A stretch of 64,000 nucleotides of DNA. Source: Cercophora sp. LCS_1. Taxonomy: Eukaryota; Ascomycota; Sordariomycetes; Sordariales; Lasiosphaeriaceae. Of this stretch, positions 50,494 to 60,825 are shown piece by piece. Location: positions 124,001-188,000 of the forward strand of contig JAPZLL010000011.1 in assembly GCA_036250225.1 (NCBI GenBank). Reading direction: 5' to 3'. How positions within the stretch are numbered: position 1 is the first letter of the stretch; each line of letters starts with the position of its first letter. The notes beneath the pieces were generated by a model. That model made no database searches, was not told where the DNA came from, and saw only the letters and a list, made by a program, of their open reading frames with translations. Made by a program: the position numbers and the translations under genes.

Positions 50494-51678
50494 ATGGACG
50501 CCAAATCCACCATTTCAGCAAATGGCTCACGAGACGAGTTCAATCTCACAAGCGCTCAGCGAGAAGCTCAGGGCCTCCCTGTCCTCGAGTGGTCGGATTC
50601 CGCCGAGTCGTCTAATGACTTTCGGTCAGATTTCTTCACGAGACCTACGTTACCCATGCTTGAGGCCATCATCAGAACGACACTGGGCGATGGCGAGATG
50701 GAGGAGGACAAAACAACCACGTCCTTTCAGGAGTACGTTGCAGATCTTCTTGGGGTCGAGGCGGCCCTCCTCGTCATCTCGGGTACCATGGGAAACCAGG
50801 TTTCCCTCCGCACTGCCCTGCGATCGCCACCGCACTCGATCCTGGCCGATTATCGGGGGCACGTCGTTACCCTCGAGGGCGGCGGTTCGGCGAGCGCCTG
50901 CGGAGCGCTTATCAAGATGGTTGTTCCTGCCAATGGCCACCACCTCACGCTAGAAGACGTCAAGAAACACAGTGTCCTGACGGAATCCATGTATGACTGC
51001 CCAACGCGCGTCATCTGCCTCGAGAACACGCTCTGGGGTACCATCATACCCCTTGCCGACATTCGTGCCATTTCACAGTGGGCTCGGGCTCAGACACCGC
51101 CCATCCACATGCACCTCGACGGTGCTCGGCTCTGGGAGGCTGCAGCTGCGGGAGCCTGTGCGTTTCGCGAAATTGGCGAGTGCTTCGACAGCATCCAGCT
51201 GTGCTTCACCAAGGGCCTTGGGGCGCCGATCGGGAGCGTCATTGCTGGGAGTGCCGAGTTCATCAAGCGCGCGAAATGGGCACGGAAGCTGTTCGGCGGG
51301 AGCACGCGAACATCGGGTGTTATTGCGGCTCCGGCCCGAGTGGCAATTGACGACGTCTTTCTGGGCGGCAAGCTGCAGGCGGCGCATAAAAAGGCTCGGG
51401 TCGCGTCATCGCTGTGGGAGGAACTCGGAGGAAAGCTGTCGGGACCTACGGAGACCAACATGATGTGGTTCGACCTGGAAGGCTCGGGGCTGACAGACGA
51501 CGACTTCTATCCTGTGGCCAAAGAGTTCAACATCAAGGTCGGGGCGCCCATCTTTGGCCGATTGGTGTTCCACTACCAGATCACAGACGCCGCGCTTGGC
51601 AGACTGTGTGACTTCTTTAGGGCCGTTCTCGGCCGCCGCAAGCTACCCAAGGGTGCGCTAGCCAACGGCACTGCGTGA
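50494..51678 (+). CDS. Threonine-aldolase-type PLP-dependent enzyme, 394 aa
   Basis: The ATG at 50494 is chosen because the preceding in-frame codons are GTG and TTG. It belongs to the beta-eliminating lyase/low-specificity L-threonine aldolase family of fold type I PLP enzymes: SDFFTRPTLPMLEAI, MEEDKTTTSFQEYVADLLG, ISGTMGNQVSL, HLDGARLWEAA (PLP-interacting Asp) and LCFTKGLGAPIGSVIAG with the Schiff-base Lys at residue 240. These enzymes cleave or form beta-hydroxy amino acids via a glycine quinonoid and an aldehyde. Being divergent from the NRPS-PKS, whose R domain releases an aldehyde, it is a good candidate for the next step (aldol addition of glycine, or the reverse). No targeting signal, no introns, cytosolic. 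Confidence 0.92.
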   Translation: MDAKSTISANGSRDEFNLTSAQREAQGLPVLEWSDSAESSNDFRSDFFTRPTLPMLEAIIRTTLGDGEMEEDKTTTSFQEYVADLLGVEAALLVISGTMGNQVSLRTALRSPPHSILADYRGHVVTLEGGGSASACGALIKMVVPANGHHLTLEDVKKHSVLTESMYDCPTRVICLENTLWGTIIPLADIRAISQWARAQTPPIHMHLDGARLWEAAAAGACAFREIGECFDSIQLCFTKGLGAPIGSVIAGSAEFIKRAKWARKLFGGSTRTSGVIAAPARVAIDDVFLGGKLQAAHKKARVASSLWEELGGKLSGPTETNMMWFDLEGSGLTDDDFYPVAKEFNIKVGAPIFGRLVFHYQITDAALGRLCDFFRAVLGRRKLPKGALANGTA

Positions 51679-53028
51679 GTTGGCCCATTAGGTCGGCTAA
51701 GCCAGGCACCACGACAGACCCTTGACAGGATATCAGGTCGCATAAACCTATAAATCGAGTATGTTTTCGTTGATACTTCGCGCATCAACCACTCCTGCCC
51801 GTGGCCCAGCGAGATCGTGCTCCACCTCGAGATCTCGGAATGTTGACCCCTGTAGTCCCGCTTGTGGTTGGACGAGCCAGCGAGATCACCGTCCAAATAT
51901 CGAGCCCGACACAATATTGCGTGCTTCAGCGATCGAGATTCTACTGATGGAGCTGTAGTACCGATGATGCACTGCGGAAGCAGCAGAGTTGGTCCGGGCA
52001 GAAAATATACCCACCAAGACAATGCGGTGTCACCCGATCCTTTTCTTCGCACGACACCCCATCAGCACGCAAGCTGACGGCCCCCACCCCCTCCAATCCC
52101 ACTCCAACAGCAGCTAGCCCAGCACACCTCCCGGCCGTAGGGATCAAACAAGTAGACTAGGTGAACTATCTGACCCCGCTCCGACGATAGATTGAACTCA
52201 GGCGCCTCAGTCTCCGGTTGGTTGTGGTACGACATGGGATCCCCGGTGACCCAGCGTCTGATACTTGACGTAATGGCTCCCCGAAACCGCTCCCAGCCGG
52301 GATGCTCCCCCGCTCGCACAGTCGGGACCCCCAAGGACGGCCGCCTTCCAGATGGTGCATTGAGCGGCCTCCCTCGCGCCCGCCCTCCCCGAGATGCATC
52401 CATTTGCGGGCAATACCAACCCACCAGATCGGCCGCGCCACCCCGAATAGCGCCCAACCTCTAGAAATCGTGGACGGAGTCAACCACATGATGGGCTCGT
52501 GCAATAGGATGCTGTACTCGAATGAGCCCGAACCGAGAACAAAACAAAATTCATGGATCACACAGGTCACTCCGGCTGAGACATCCCCCCACGCTGGATC
52601 CCCCTGCTGGATGGGGTTTCCTAGGCCAGTTATCCAGTCAAGAGCTCGGAGATTCTGTGCTCGTGTCTGTCACCAGGCCCACGCACCAAGTTGCCTCCTC
52701 GTTTCGGAAGCCCGATGTTAAACGGCTGAAGGCGGCGCAGGGAACATGTGTGCTATTCGCCGACGAAATGCCTCGGCAACCGACGCCGCTCCGACCTAGG
52801 GATATGAGTGTGATTACACCAACCCACGCCCAGAGTACACGGAAACGTGCGCCCTTCTCCCCGCATTTTTGGTGGTTTGTTTCCATCTGAACTCGTCATG
52901 CATCTTGTCTGGTCTACCCGAGGATAGGTGCATATCACCTCAGCGATTCCTCTCGCTCGCTCGTTGCTTCTCCTGCATCTACTCTCCCTCTGCAGACAAC
53001 ACGGCATTAGACCTTTTCCCACGCCGAA
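51679..53028. other. Intergenic between the aldolase-type and transporter genes
   Basis: About 1.35 kb. No frame with recognisable motifs. Contains the transporter promoter; a CT-rich leader precedes ATG 53029. Confidence 0.4.
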
Positions 53029-54541
53029 ATGCGTCCCGCGGATCAATGCCCAAGTATGCATGACGATGCAGCGAGGTTGATCGACGACGACGGCCCGCAC
53101 TACGGAGCTTGCCGCGAACCCGGCAGCTCGTACACGCAGGAACACGACGACGACGATGCAGAACACTCGCTGCCGCCCGTGGACGGCGGCCGGGCGGCAT
53201 GGGGCTTCCTAGCTGCCTGTTGGGCAGTCGAAGCCCTGGTATTCGGTGAGTTGGCCAACTTCCGCGCTGCATGGCTCCACGCTCACCGCTGTGTCTGTGT
53301 CCCAGGTTCGAGCTTCTCCTTTGGCGTCTTCCACGACTACTACAACACGCACGCACCGTTCGCCGGGTCGGGCAGCATCGTCGTTATCGGTACAACATCC
53401 ATGGTGAGTCCATTTGAGCAAGTTACGCATCCCAATACGAGGTTCCTAACCTGTCGTGTCCCAGGGCATCATCTACATGGGCACCCCGATCGTCATCGCC
53501 CTCTGCCGCACCTACCCCCACCTCTCGCAGTGGTCCACCTTCCTCGGGCTGGCCCTCGCATCCACCTCCATGGCCATGAGCTCCTTCTGCACCTCCATCC
53601 CGCAACTCATCCTCTTCCAAGGTATCGGCTTCGGCGTGGGCGGCTGCTTCGGCTACTGCCCCTGCGTGCTCTACATCGACGAGTGGTTCGTCAAACGCAA
53701 AGGGTTCGCCTACGGCGTCGTCTGGAGCGCCGCTGGCTTTGGCGGTGTCATCCTGCCCGTCGCCCTCGAGTTTCTCCTCCAAAACATCGGGTTCCAAATC
53801 ACAACCCGTATCTGGGCTGCCGTGTTGGGTGTTTCGTCCATCCCGCTGGCGATTTTCATCAAGCCACGGCGGCGGCCCAACTCGGCGGAGATCAACGCCA
53901 AGAAACCTGTTACCACCAGGTATTTCCTTTCAAGAGTGTTTTTGATCCACCAAGCTGCCAACATCTTCCAGGCCTCGGGGTTTTTCCTGCCCGGGATTTA
54001 TCTCCCCACCTACGCGAGGGACATGTTCAACGCGTCGGATGTGTTGGCCGCGTTGACCATTATATTGGTCAATATTGCTACCACCACGGGCATGGTGATA
54101 CAGGGGTACATGACGGATAAGTTGACCGTTACTACGTGTACTATTGTCTCTGCTACGGGCGCGGCGCTGTCGGTTTTTGTCCTGTGGGGATTTGCCCAGA
54201 GTCTGGGCATGTTGTACGTCTTTTGTGTCTTCTTTGGCTTGTTCGCCGGCTCGTGGACGTCGATTTGGCCGGGTATTATGCGGGAGGTTGCGAAACGTGG
54301 TGAGGAGGAAGGGTATGGTTTTGTGGATCCAGCTATGGTGTATGGGCTGTTGTGTGTGGGGAGGGGAGCGGGGAATATTATCTCGGGGCCGTTGAGTGAT
54401 GTTTTGGTTCGGGCGGGGTTGTGGAAGGGTGTGGTGTCTGGGGGGTGGGGGAGCGGGTACGGCGGGTTGATTCTGTTTACGGGGTTGGCGAGTGTGGGGA
54501 GTGGGGTGAGTTGGGGGTTGAAGAGGTTCGGGTTTTTGTAG
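53029..54541 (+). CDS. MFS transporter, monocarboxylate-transporter-like (MCT/riboflavin-type), 463 aa
   Basis: Exons are 53029-53245, 53306-53403 and 53465-54541 with introns of 60 and 61 bp (GTGAGT donors). The N-terminal about 50 residues are acidic and cytoplasmic. The typical MCT opening DGGRAAWGFLAACWAVEALVFG is followed by GSSFSFGVFHDYY across the first splice. About twelve TM helices follow (IYMGTPIVIAL; LILFQGIGFGVGGCFGYCPCVLYI; GVVWSAAGFGGVILPV; AALTIILVNIATTTGMVI; LYVFCVFFGLFAGSW) with a central hydrophilic loop FIKPRRRP. These proteins move small acids and metabolites through the plasma membrane or organelle membranes. Its place at the right end of the biosynthetic locus suggests export or uptake of the product or precursor. 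Confidence 0.92.
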
Positions 54542-55260
54542 TGAGGACGGAGGGTTGTATTATCATTGTCGCAACCGGGGGACAGGGTCCAGTGAGGCCT
54601 TGGTGATGTATCGATAGGATGTCTGGCAAAGGAATCCCAGCGTCTTGATGCTTGTGCCTGCTTTGACAACACCGCTGATCCAGACTTACCGATGCAGTCT
54701 TTCGTCTTCCAACTTCAGCCTTTCCCTGGTATATTCGAAGCGATGACACGCACCAATCACATCATCGCAGGCTGGTTCCAGGAAAGCGCGGGTTGTTAGC
54801 CTCCCCAACTGAAGCCTCTAGCAATTCTGGTCATGATCGGCTAAACGGGATGCCCTTATGGGGTACGATTACCAACCCACAGGCAAAGTGGTGATGACTG
54901 ATGATTATCTTGGCATTTCTCAGCAAGGGGCAAACCATATGTGTGCTCAGCCGCGCTCCATGCACATCGTGATTGGTCGGGCATCGTCAGTCTTGGCACA
55001 GCCTCACGGGATGGCAACTCCCGACTCGGTCGCACCGAGCTGAACAATTGGTTGACAAGTGCACCTGGTTGACAATTGAAGACAATACGACGATACTACG
55101 ATGCGACAACACAACGATGAAGATAAGACGGGATTTGTATAAAAGCACACTTCTTCCCGGTCTGACGGTTTTTCATGTTTTGGTATTGCAGCACATCACC
55201 ATTCACAATCACAAGGGACACTCTAAACAGCCAGCTTCGGCTCAAAGAAATTTGTCTAAA
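54542..55260. promoter_or_regulatory. Intergenic with TATA box of the gene at 55261
   Basis: About 720 bp. TATAAAAG at 55138-55145 lies 123 bp upstream of ATG 55261. Otherwise no feature. Confidence 0.5.
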
Positions 55261-55893
55261 ATGTTCACCACTCTTCCCTTCGCCATCGCCTGCCTCTTGG
55301 CCGTGGTCCCCTCCCCGGCCATGGCGCAACGGGGCTTCCACCTACTCGACCGGCACGCCTCATGGTTTCACAAGACACCGGCCGACTGGTGTCCCAAAAA
55401 GACGCAGTGCGCCGACATCAAGGAGCCTTTCGACTATGATAGCGTGTGGCTGCTGCCTGCCAACAACTTTAATTGCGACACACTGCGCGACAAGGTTTGT
55501 GTTTTTGATCCGCTTCCCATCCTGTGTCCCCACCACCGCCGGTGTTGAGGAACCTCTGCGGAAAAGTAAGGCGAGGAGCTAACCATGTCTCAGAATTACG
55601 ACGAAGGGATAAGGTTCACCTGGGACATCGGCCACGGCACCGTTCTCAAGGGCCAGTGCGGCGCCCATTCGCTCACTTTCTTTCCTGTTAGTGGAGGCAA
55701 TGAGCTCGAGGTGTGGGAGGACGGCCGTATGTACGGCAAGTGCTACCGCCAGGAGCCGGGAAAGACGCTCAATTGCGATAGCCCGGGCGATGGGTACGGA
55801 TGCAGCCATCCGCTTTCTGGTCAGCCTGTTCCGAATAGTTGCAAGATTCGGGCGACGGACGTTTGGGTTTGTCCTGTTGATTTGTGTGGTTGA
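55261..55893 (+). CDS. Secreted Cys-rich protein, 177 aa, function unknown
   Basis: Exon 1 is 55261-55494 and exon 2 is 55594-55893; the 99-bp intron has donor GTTTGT and acceptor CTCAG, and the frame is kept. Signal peptide MFTTLPFAIACLLAVVPSPAMAQ. The mature part has about ten cysteines (WCPKKTQC; FNCD; GQCGAH; GKCYRQ; LNCD; YGCSH; NSCKI; WVCPVDLC), about five disulfides. Beta-rich pattern in exon 2 (GIRFTWDIGHGTVLKGQCG, NELEVWEDGRMYG). No family was recognised. It follows a strong TATA box, so could be well expressed; it may be an extracellular effector-like protein. Confidence 0.75.
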
Positions 55894-56382
55894 TTGAACG
55901 ACAGGAGAGGTGTGAGGGAAAAGGCGTCTGTGGATCGCGATGCTGGGAGATAGATGGGCAAGGCCTGGCGCCAGGATATTACATGATGTAGACAGCAATT
56001 CCGTCTTTTTGGATGAAAATTTTATAGCTTTTTTTTTTTTTTGCGCAATTCCTTAAAAAATTGGCAGATAGTGAGTTGGCAACCTTTCCCGAAACTACGA
56101 CCTTTTTTTTCTGGAGGGCTTATCTGTATCTGTCTAGGGTATCTGTCTAGGAAACCCACGTGTCACGTGAAGTCTGCAAACGAACGGGAAGGAAGTTGGG
56201 GCCAGACACTGCCTGCATGTAGACTTGGCATTTCGGGGGCTGGAATCCAGCTGATGCGACCTTGGATCCCCGCTTCGACATCCAAATCCCCTCATTTCAG
56301 ACATCACTTCCACACAACCGCATATTCCTACCTTTTCTAAACGCTTTCTCAATTCGGTGTACACACAGCCGATTGCACAACC

Positions 56383-58361
56383 ATGAGATTGCTCGACACG
56401 ACGACACACCAGCTCAAGAGCTTTTCGAAACGCACCCCCCCGTATGCTATTCTGTCCCACACCTAGGGACCCGATGGCTCCGAAGTCTTGTACGAGAGTT
56501 TGCGGGACCTGCCCCTGGGGGCACTAAATCGGAGAGCCGAGGAGCCCGGCGTGGCCAAGGTGCTCAGAGTTTGCGATTTGGCCAGAGAGGATGGGTTCAA
56601 CTACGTCTGGATTGATACGTGCTGTATCGACAAGTCCAGCAGCGCCGAGTTATCCGAAGCTATCAACAGCATGGTTGAGTGGTATAACAAATCCGCGGTT
56701 TGCTATGCCCATCTCGCCGACGTTGGAAAAGGCGAGGGCTGGGGGATGTTTGCTGAGAGTCGCTGGTTTCGGAGAGGGTGGACGTTACAGGAGCTTATTG
56801 CCCCCCCGACCGTGCTCTTCTACGACAGATCATGGCAGCCGCTCGGATCGCGAAGCGGGCTTGCGAACCAAATCACATTCATCACCAAGATCAACATGGA
56901 TATACTTCAAAGGGGCCAGGTCGAAGAAATAAAACTCGAGGGGGGAGGCCGAGTTTCTGTTATCCAGGTCATGTTGGGTACCATCAACGTTGCGACACGC
57001 ATGTCGTGGGCAGCATGCAGACAGACTACACGGGACGAGGACGCTGCGTACTGTTTGTTGGGTATTTTTGGCGTTCACATGCCACTCCTCTATGGAGAGG
57101 GTGGGGAGAATGCCTTCCTCAGGCTTCAACGCGAGATTGTGCAGAGACTGCCGTACGACCAATCTATTCTAGCGTGGAATTCACCAAGTCCCTTGCGCAG
57201 GCCAACCGCCATCTTCAGCCCAAGCCCTCGGGATTTTGACGGGAATGTGTCCATATTCCCGCAGCCGAGACGGTCGATGGATGTGACCGTCACCGGTAAT
57301 TGTCTCCAGCTCGAGGTTCTGCTCGGCATGTTCATCAACCCTAATCTTAGGACTCATACCGACCAGACAGCCGAATATCAGTCCCAAAGCGACCGCCCCA
57401 TGTACGCTGCTGTGCTGAGCTTCAGTCGCAGTGACGGCTTCTTGGCTCAGCCGGCACTTGTTGTGCAAGAGAGATATACCCATGGTATGCAGGTATACGT
57501 CAAGATGGTAGATGGATTCATCTGGCTGAGGCGAAGCGAGCATTCGAAAACCCCGCTGATTGAAATTCCCAAGGGGAATGGGTTCAAATTAACCGAAGGT
57601 ACGAATCTTACCCACGTACTTAGTGCCCAGTTTTGTCCTTTGCCTTTGCTGACAAAGGGGCAGGCGTCAAATTGGTTGACTACACCGAATTTCGCCGGGA
57701 CAGCATTACAATATCCGATGGCCGTGGCTTCCATTTCGGCCTGGGATTGAACCTTCGGCCGCCCGTTCGACTTGATATTCATCACGAGGCCTTCGCTTGT
57801 GCCCACGACCGCCACTGGTCCTTTACCTCATCTATAGAGGGGCTGTCCGAACTTTCCTTCCAACGGTCGCACCACACGCACAAGATTCCGGTGCGAGACG
57901 CTTCATTTGCTCGAGGCAAGGTCGATTGGATCTACTTCTGCAGGATGGACGAGCCTACCAGCGGTTTCGCTGTCCTTTGGTCTTTTCACCCTGACCGACA
58001 TGGCGGAAACGTATCGTGGTGGGACGACGCAGAGCTTCTGTGCTGTGTTTTGCCTTGGGGCGAGTTCACTCCGCTTTTGGATATTTCCGATAATCGGATG
58101 CCCCGCCGGAGGAACTACGTGCATACTCCCAGCCTCTTTCAGTTCGAATTTCTTGACACACTATGCTGCGGTGAAGCCGACTACAACCTGCTCCATTCCC
58201 AGCATCGGGAAGACATGCAACGGGAATGCACGAGGACGCTTGAAGATGAAGTGATAACTGTCTGTGCAACACCCATCGACTTCCTCGACAAAAGGTCGTT
58301 TCAGATTACCGTGAGGATCTCGCCGAGGGCTGGGGATCCTATGTTACTGGCTGAGGTGTGA
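56383..58361 (+). CDS. HET-domain protein with an in-frame TAG at the conserved Trp codon
   Basis: Exon 1 is 56383-57598, exon 2 is 57664-58361 (65-bp intron), 637 codons with one frame throughout apart from TAG at 56464-56466 (codon 28). The N-terminus is of the MRLLDTTT...PPYAILSHT type, and the codon after SHT, which is Trp in HET proteins (SHTWG), is TAG. Downstream come the other HET blocks: YVWIDTCCIDKSSSAELSEAINSM, AVCYAHLADV, SRWFRRGWTLQELIAPPTVLFYD, then RDEDAAYCLLGIFGVHMPLLYGEG, so the HET domain is otherwise intact. The C-terminal about 300 residues have no assigned domain. It may be a HET gene just inactivated, or one whose stop is corrected in the mRNA; translation from a later start would lose the first HET block. 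Confidence 0.85.
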
Positions 58362-59010
58362 TGATCAGGGAGTTTGACAATGGGTGAGAGATGTCTTTTG
58401 CAAACATACAGGGCAGAAAGAAATTCTTTGCAATCACCTAATAAATGGAACGTCATTTCCTCGGCAAGGGTCCAAACACTTCCCACCTGACTGCACCAAA
58501 GCTTCATCGCTGCAATGCTTTTACTGTATCAGGTCGATCCAAACCAGCAGTAACTGGGCGATTGGCCAATGCAGGCCTACGGAGATGATTTGCATGGAAA
58601 GTTCCGAGTCCCGGATTGGTGGTTGCAACACGGCACGGCGCAGGTATTGTGCCGATGACGGGACCTTGCATGCGTCGTGGTGCTTGGCGGTCGTCGTTGG
58701 GCCGCTGATGATGATGATCGCTGACGGGAAAGGATTCAGGTCCCACAGCGCCAGGCGTGACGATGCGCTGATTTATAATCTTGTCAGCTAATATTGAACA
58801 TTACAGCAAAAACATACTCGCAGGGTTATCCCGTCCGACTTGGCGAATGCGAAATGTATTGGTGTTGGTCTGACTGGTCATGTTGATGGTTTGAGTCTTA
58901 CCACACCCTGTGTATAAAGGTCCGCAGGTCGCCCCTCAAGATCAACTTGGGATATCGGCATCACTCAGGCGAGACCCAACTGAGATTCGAACCAAGTTAT
59001 CAAATCTGAC
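58362..59010. promoter_or_regulatory. Intergenic with TATA box of the RidA-family gene
   Basis: About 650 bp, no gene seen. TATAAAGG at 58913-58920 lies 91 bp upstream of ATG 59011. Confidence 0.45.
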
Positions 59011-59592
59011 ATGCAGGTTTCCGCGTTCGCGCTCACCCTCTTCTCCCTCGTCCCCACCCTCCTCGTCTCAGCCCACACTCTCGACCGCAAAATGCCAGCC
59101 AACAATCACCACGGCAAGACCACCACCCCCAAGTTCTTTTCCTACGAGGGGTTCGGTGAAACCCAACGCCAAAATCTCTGGTACAGCCAGGCCGCGCGAG
59201 TCGGAGACAAGATTGAAATTTCCGGACAAGGTAACAGCTCCCTCCTTTCGGCCGATTCAAACGTGCAGCTGACCATAACAGGTGGCTGGGACCCTGAGAC
59301 TGGCATATTGAAAGAGGATCCCCTTGAAGAAGTTGACCAAGCCTTTGCCAACGTGGACCTCACCCTCCGCGACGCCGGCGGCGAGGGCTGGTCCCAAGTC
59401 TACAAAGTGGTGATCTACGCCCTCGAGCCTCAATTTGTCGATGAAGCCTTTCTCGGGCGCATCATCGAGAACTTCAAGAAGTGGATGCCCGATCACCAGC
59501 CGCTCCTCACAGCCGTGGGCGTCGCAAAGCTGGGAGCAGGCATCGTGTCTCACATGAAGATCGAAGTCGAGGTGGTGGCCTACGACCCATAA
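59011..59592 (+). CDS. RidA/YjgF-family protein with N-terminal signal peptide, 176 aa
   Basis: Exon 1 is 59011-59230 and exon 2 is 59282-59592, with a 51-bp intron. Splicing restores ISGQ-GGWDPETG, a core RidA motif. The rest fits the family: VDQAFANVDLTLRDAGGEGWSQVYKVVIYAL, FKKWMPDHQPLLTAVGVAKLG and the final IEVEVVAYDP. RidA proteins hydrolyse reactive enamine/imine intermediates made by PLP enzymes. The first 22 residues (MQVSAFALTLFSLVPTLLVSAH) are a signal peptide, unusual for this family; an internal Met (about residue 28) would give a normal cytosolic protein. The TATA box at 58913 favours the first ATG. Confidence 0.88.
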   Translation: MQVSAFALTLFSLVPTLLVSAHTLDRKMPANNHHGKTTTPKFFSYEGFGETQRQNLWYSQAARVGDKIEISGQGNSSLLSADSNVQLTITGGWDPETGILKEDPLEEVDQAFANVDLTLRDAGGEGWSQVYKVVIYALEPQFVDEAFLGRIIENFKKWMPDHQPLLTAVGVAKLGAGIVSHMKIEVEVVAYDP

Positions 59593-59650
59593 AACTCCAA
59601 CGAGCAACCTGTACACCTATTCTCCTCATCCTATATAAAGATACAATCCA

Positions 59651-60825
59651 TCACTTGGTCGTACTCCCAATATCCCCCCACCGAATATTCGAAAACACCA
59701 CATGCGTATCCGGCGCCTTGCCCCTGATATTATCCGGCGTGCCCTCCCCCGTCCTGCAAGGCCCATTATTCCCACTGTCCAACCACGCCATATTCTGCGC
59801 CGCATCGTTCCAAATACTCATCGCCAGCACCATCCCCCTACCCAGAGCCTGTCCCATGCCCACCATCCCGCCCGTCGAACCCTCACTCCCGCAACTCTCA
59901 ATCCTCCCCGGACTATTAATCGTCCGACCACCCTGCACATACTTTCTCTCAATCCTGCTCAACCGCCCACCCGTCGCCACAAAACTCGTGACGGCCGTGA
60001 ACGGCTTGGACGTATCGACCGTCTTGCCAACCCCGTAAAACCCCCTCTGCCCCGAGCCGTAGGGGTTATACCCGCACCCGCCCTTATCGCAGTTGTTTCC
60101 CTTGCAGGGGTGTCCGGTAAAGACGTTGGCCTGCGAATTGGCTTCGAGAATGTCCATTTCCGAACAGCAGTAGCCCTGGCATTGGGCGTCGCAGTAGCCG
60201 TTCCCGAGCGAAGCGCCGTCGACGTTGAACTGGTTGGGGTTTTTGGAGCCGTCGGGCGTCATCTCGGAGAGGTAGAAGGCGCCGTTTTCGCCGCAGGGGA
60301 GGGTGGAGAGATCGACGTCGACTGAGATTTCTTGGTTCAGGAGGGTGAGCATGACGTATTTTTGGGTGGGCTCGTCGAGGAGGTAGATTCGGGGTGAGGC
60401 CGAGACGAGGCCTGAGGCGGTGCGGACGTAGTGGTAAAGGGTTACGGCGGGGCCCGAGGTTGTGACGCCGAAGGAGGTGTACTAGGCTTGTTCATTAGAG
60501 ATGATTCTTGGATATAATAGGGAGGAAGGGAGGGAGGGACAACGTTGGCTGCGTCGACGATGCAGTTCTTGGCGCAGGTGGCTGCGTCGGGACACTGCGA
60601 GGGGTTCATTTTGGAGCCGGATTTGCACGAGGTTGTGCCGGATTGGGTGTGGATGTTTCGGTATTCCCAGTCGAGAACGACGGAGGTGTTTTGCTGGACA
60701 CAGCCGCCTGATGTGGTGCATTTCCAGGTTGGGAGGAGTGGGTGGACTTCGTCGGTGGGAGGAGGGAGTTGACCGAGGATCATGGTTAGCAGCATGGCTG
60801 CTACAGCAAGGTGAAAGGGCGCCAT
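59651..60825 (-). CDS. GH7 endoglucanase-type cellulase, no CBM, 370 aa
   Basis: Exon 1 is 60825-60544 and exon 2 is 60481-59651 with a 63-bp intron. The donor is GTTGTC, weak but in phase, and splicing gives AN-YTSFGVTTSGP as expected. Signal peptide MAPFHLAVAAMLLTMILGQ, then the GH7 fold: EVHPLLPTWKCTTSGGC, VVLDWEYRNIH, NGAFYLSEM, GYCDAQC and the catalytic EMDILEAN with nucleophile and acid/base glutamates, FSNIRWGDIGSTT at the end. The short length and missing tunnel loops suggest an endoglucanase (EG I/EG B type) acting inside cellulose chains with retention. No CBM1 linker, in contrast to the GH62 enzyme. TATAAAG (60914-60920, minus) is about 90 bp upstream. Confidence 0.93.

Noticed and set aside
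38941..54541. Complete swainsonine cluster
   Set aside because: Only the synthetase resembles SwnK; no swnN, swnR, swnH1, swnH2 or swnA-like gene is visible.
56029..56042. Poly(T) run upstream of the HET gene as a retroelement tail
   Set aside because: Only 14 nt, no target-site duplication or element body could be identified.
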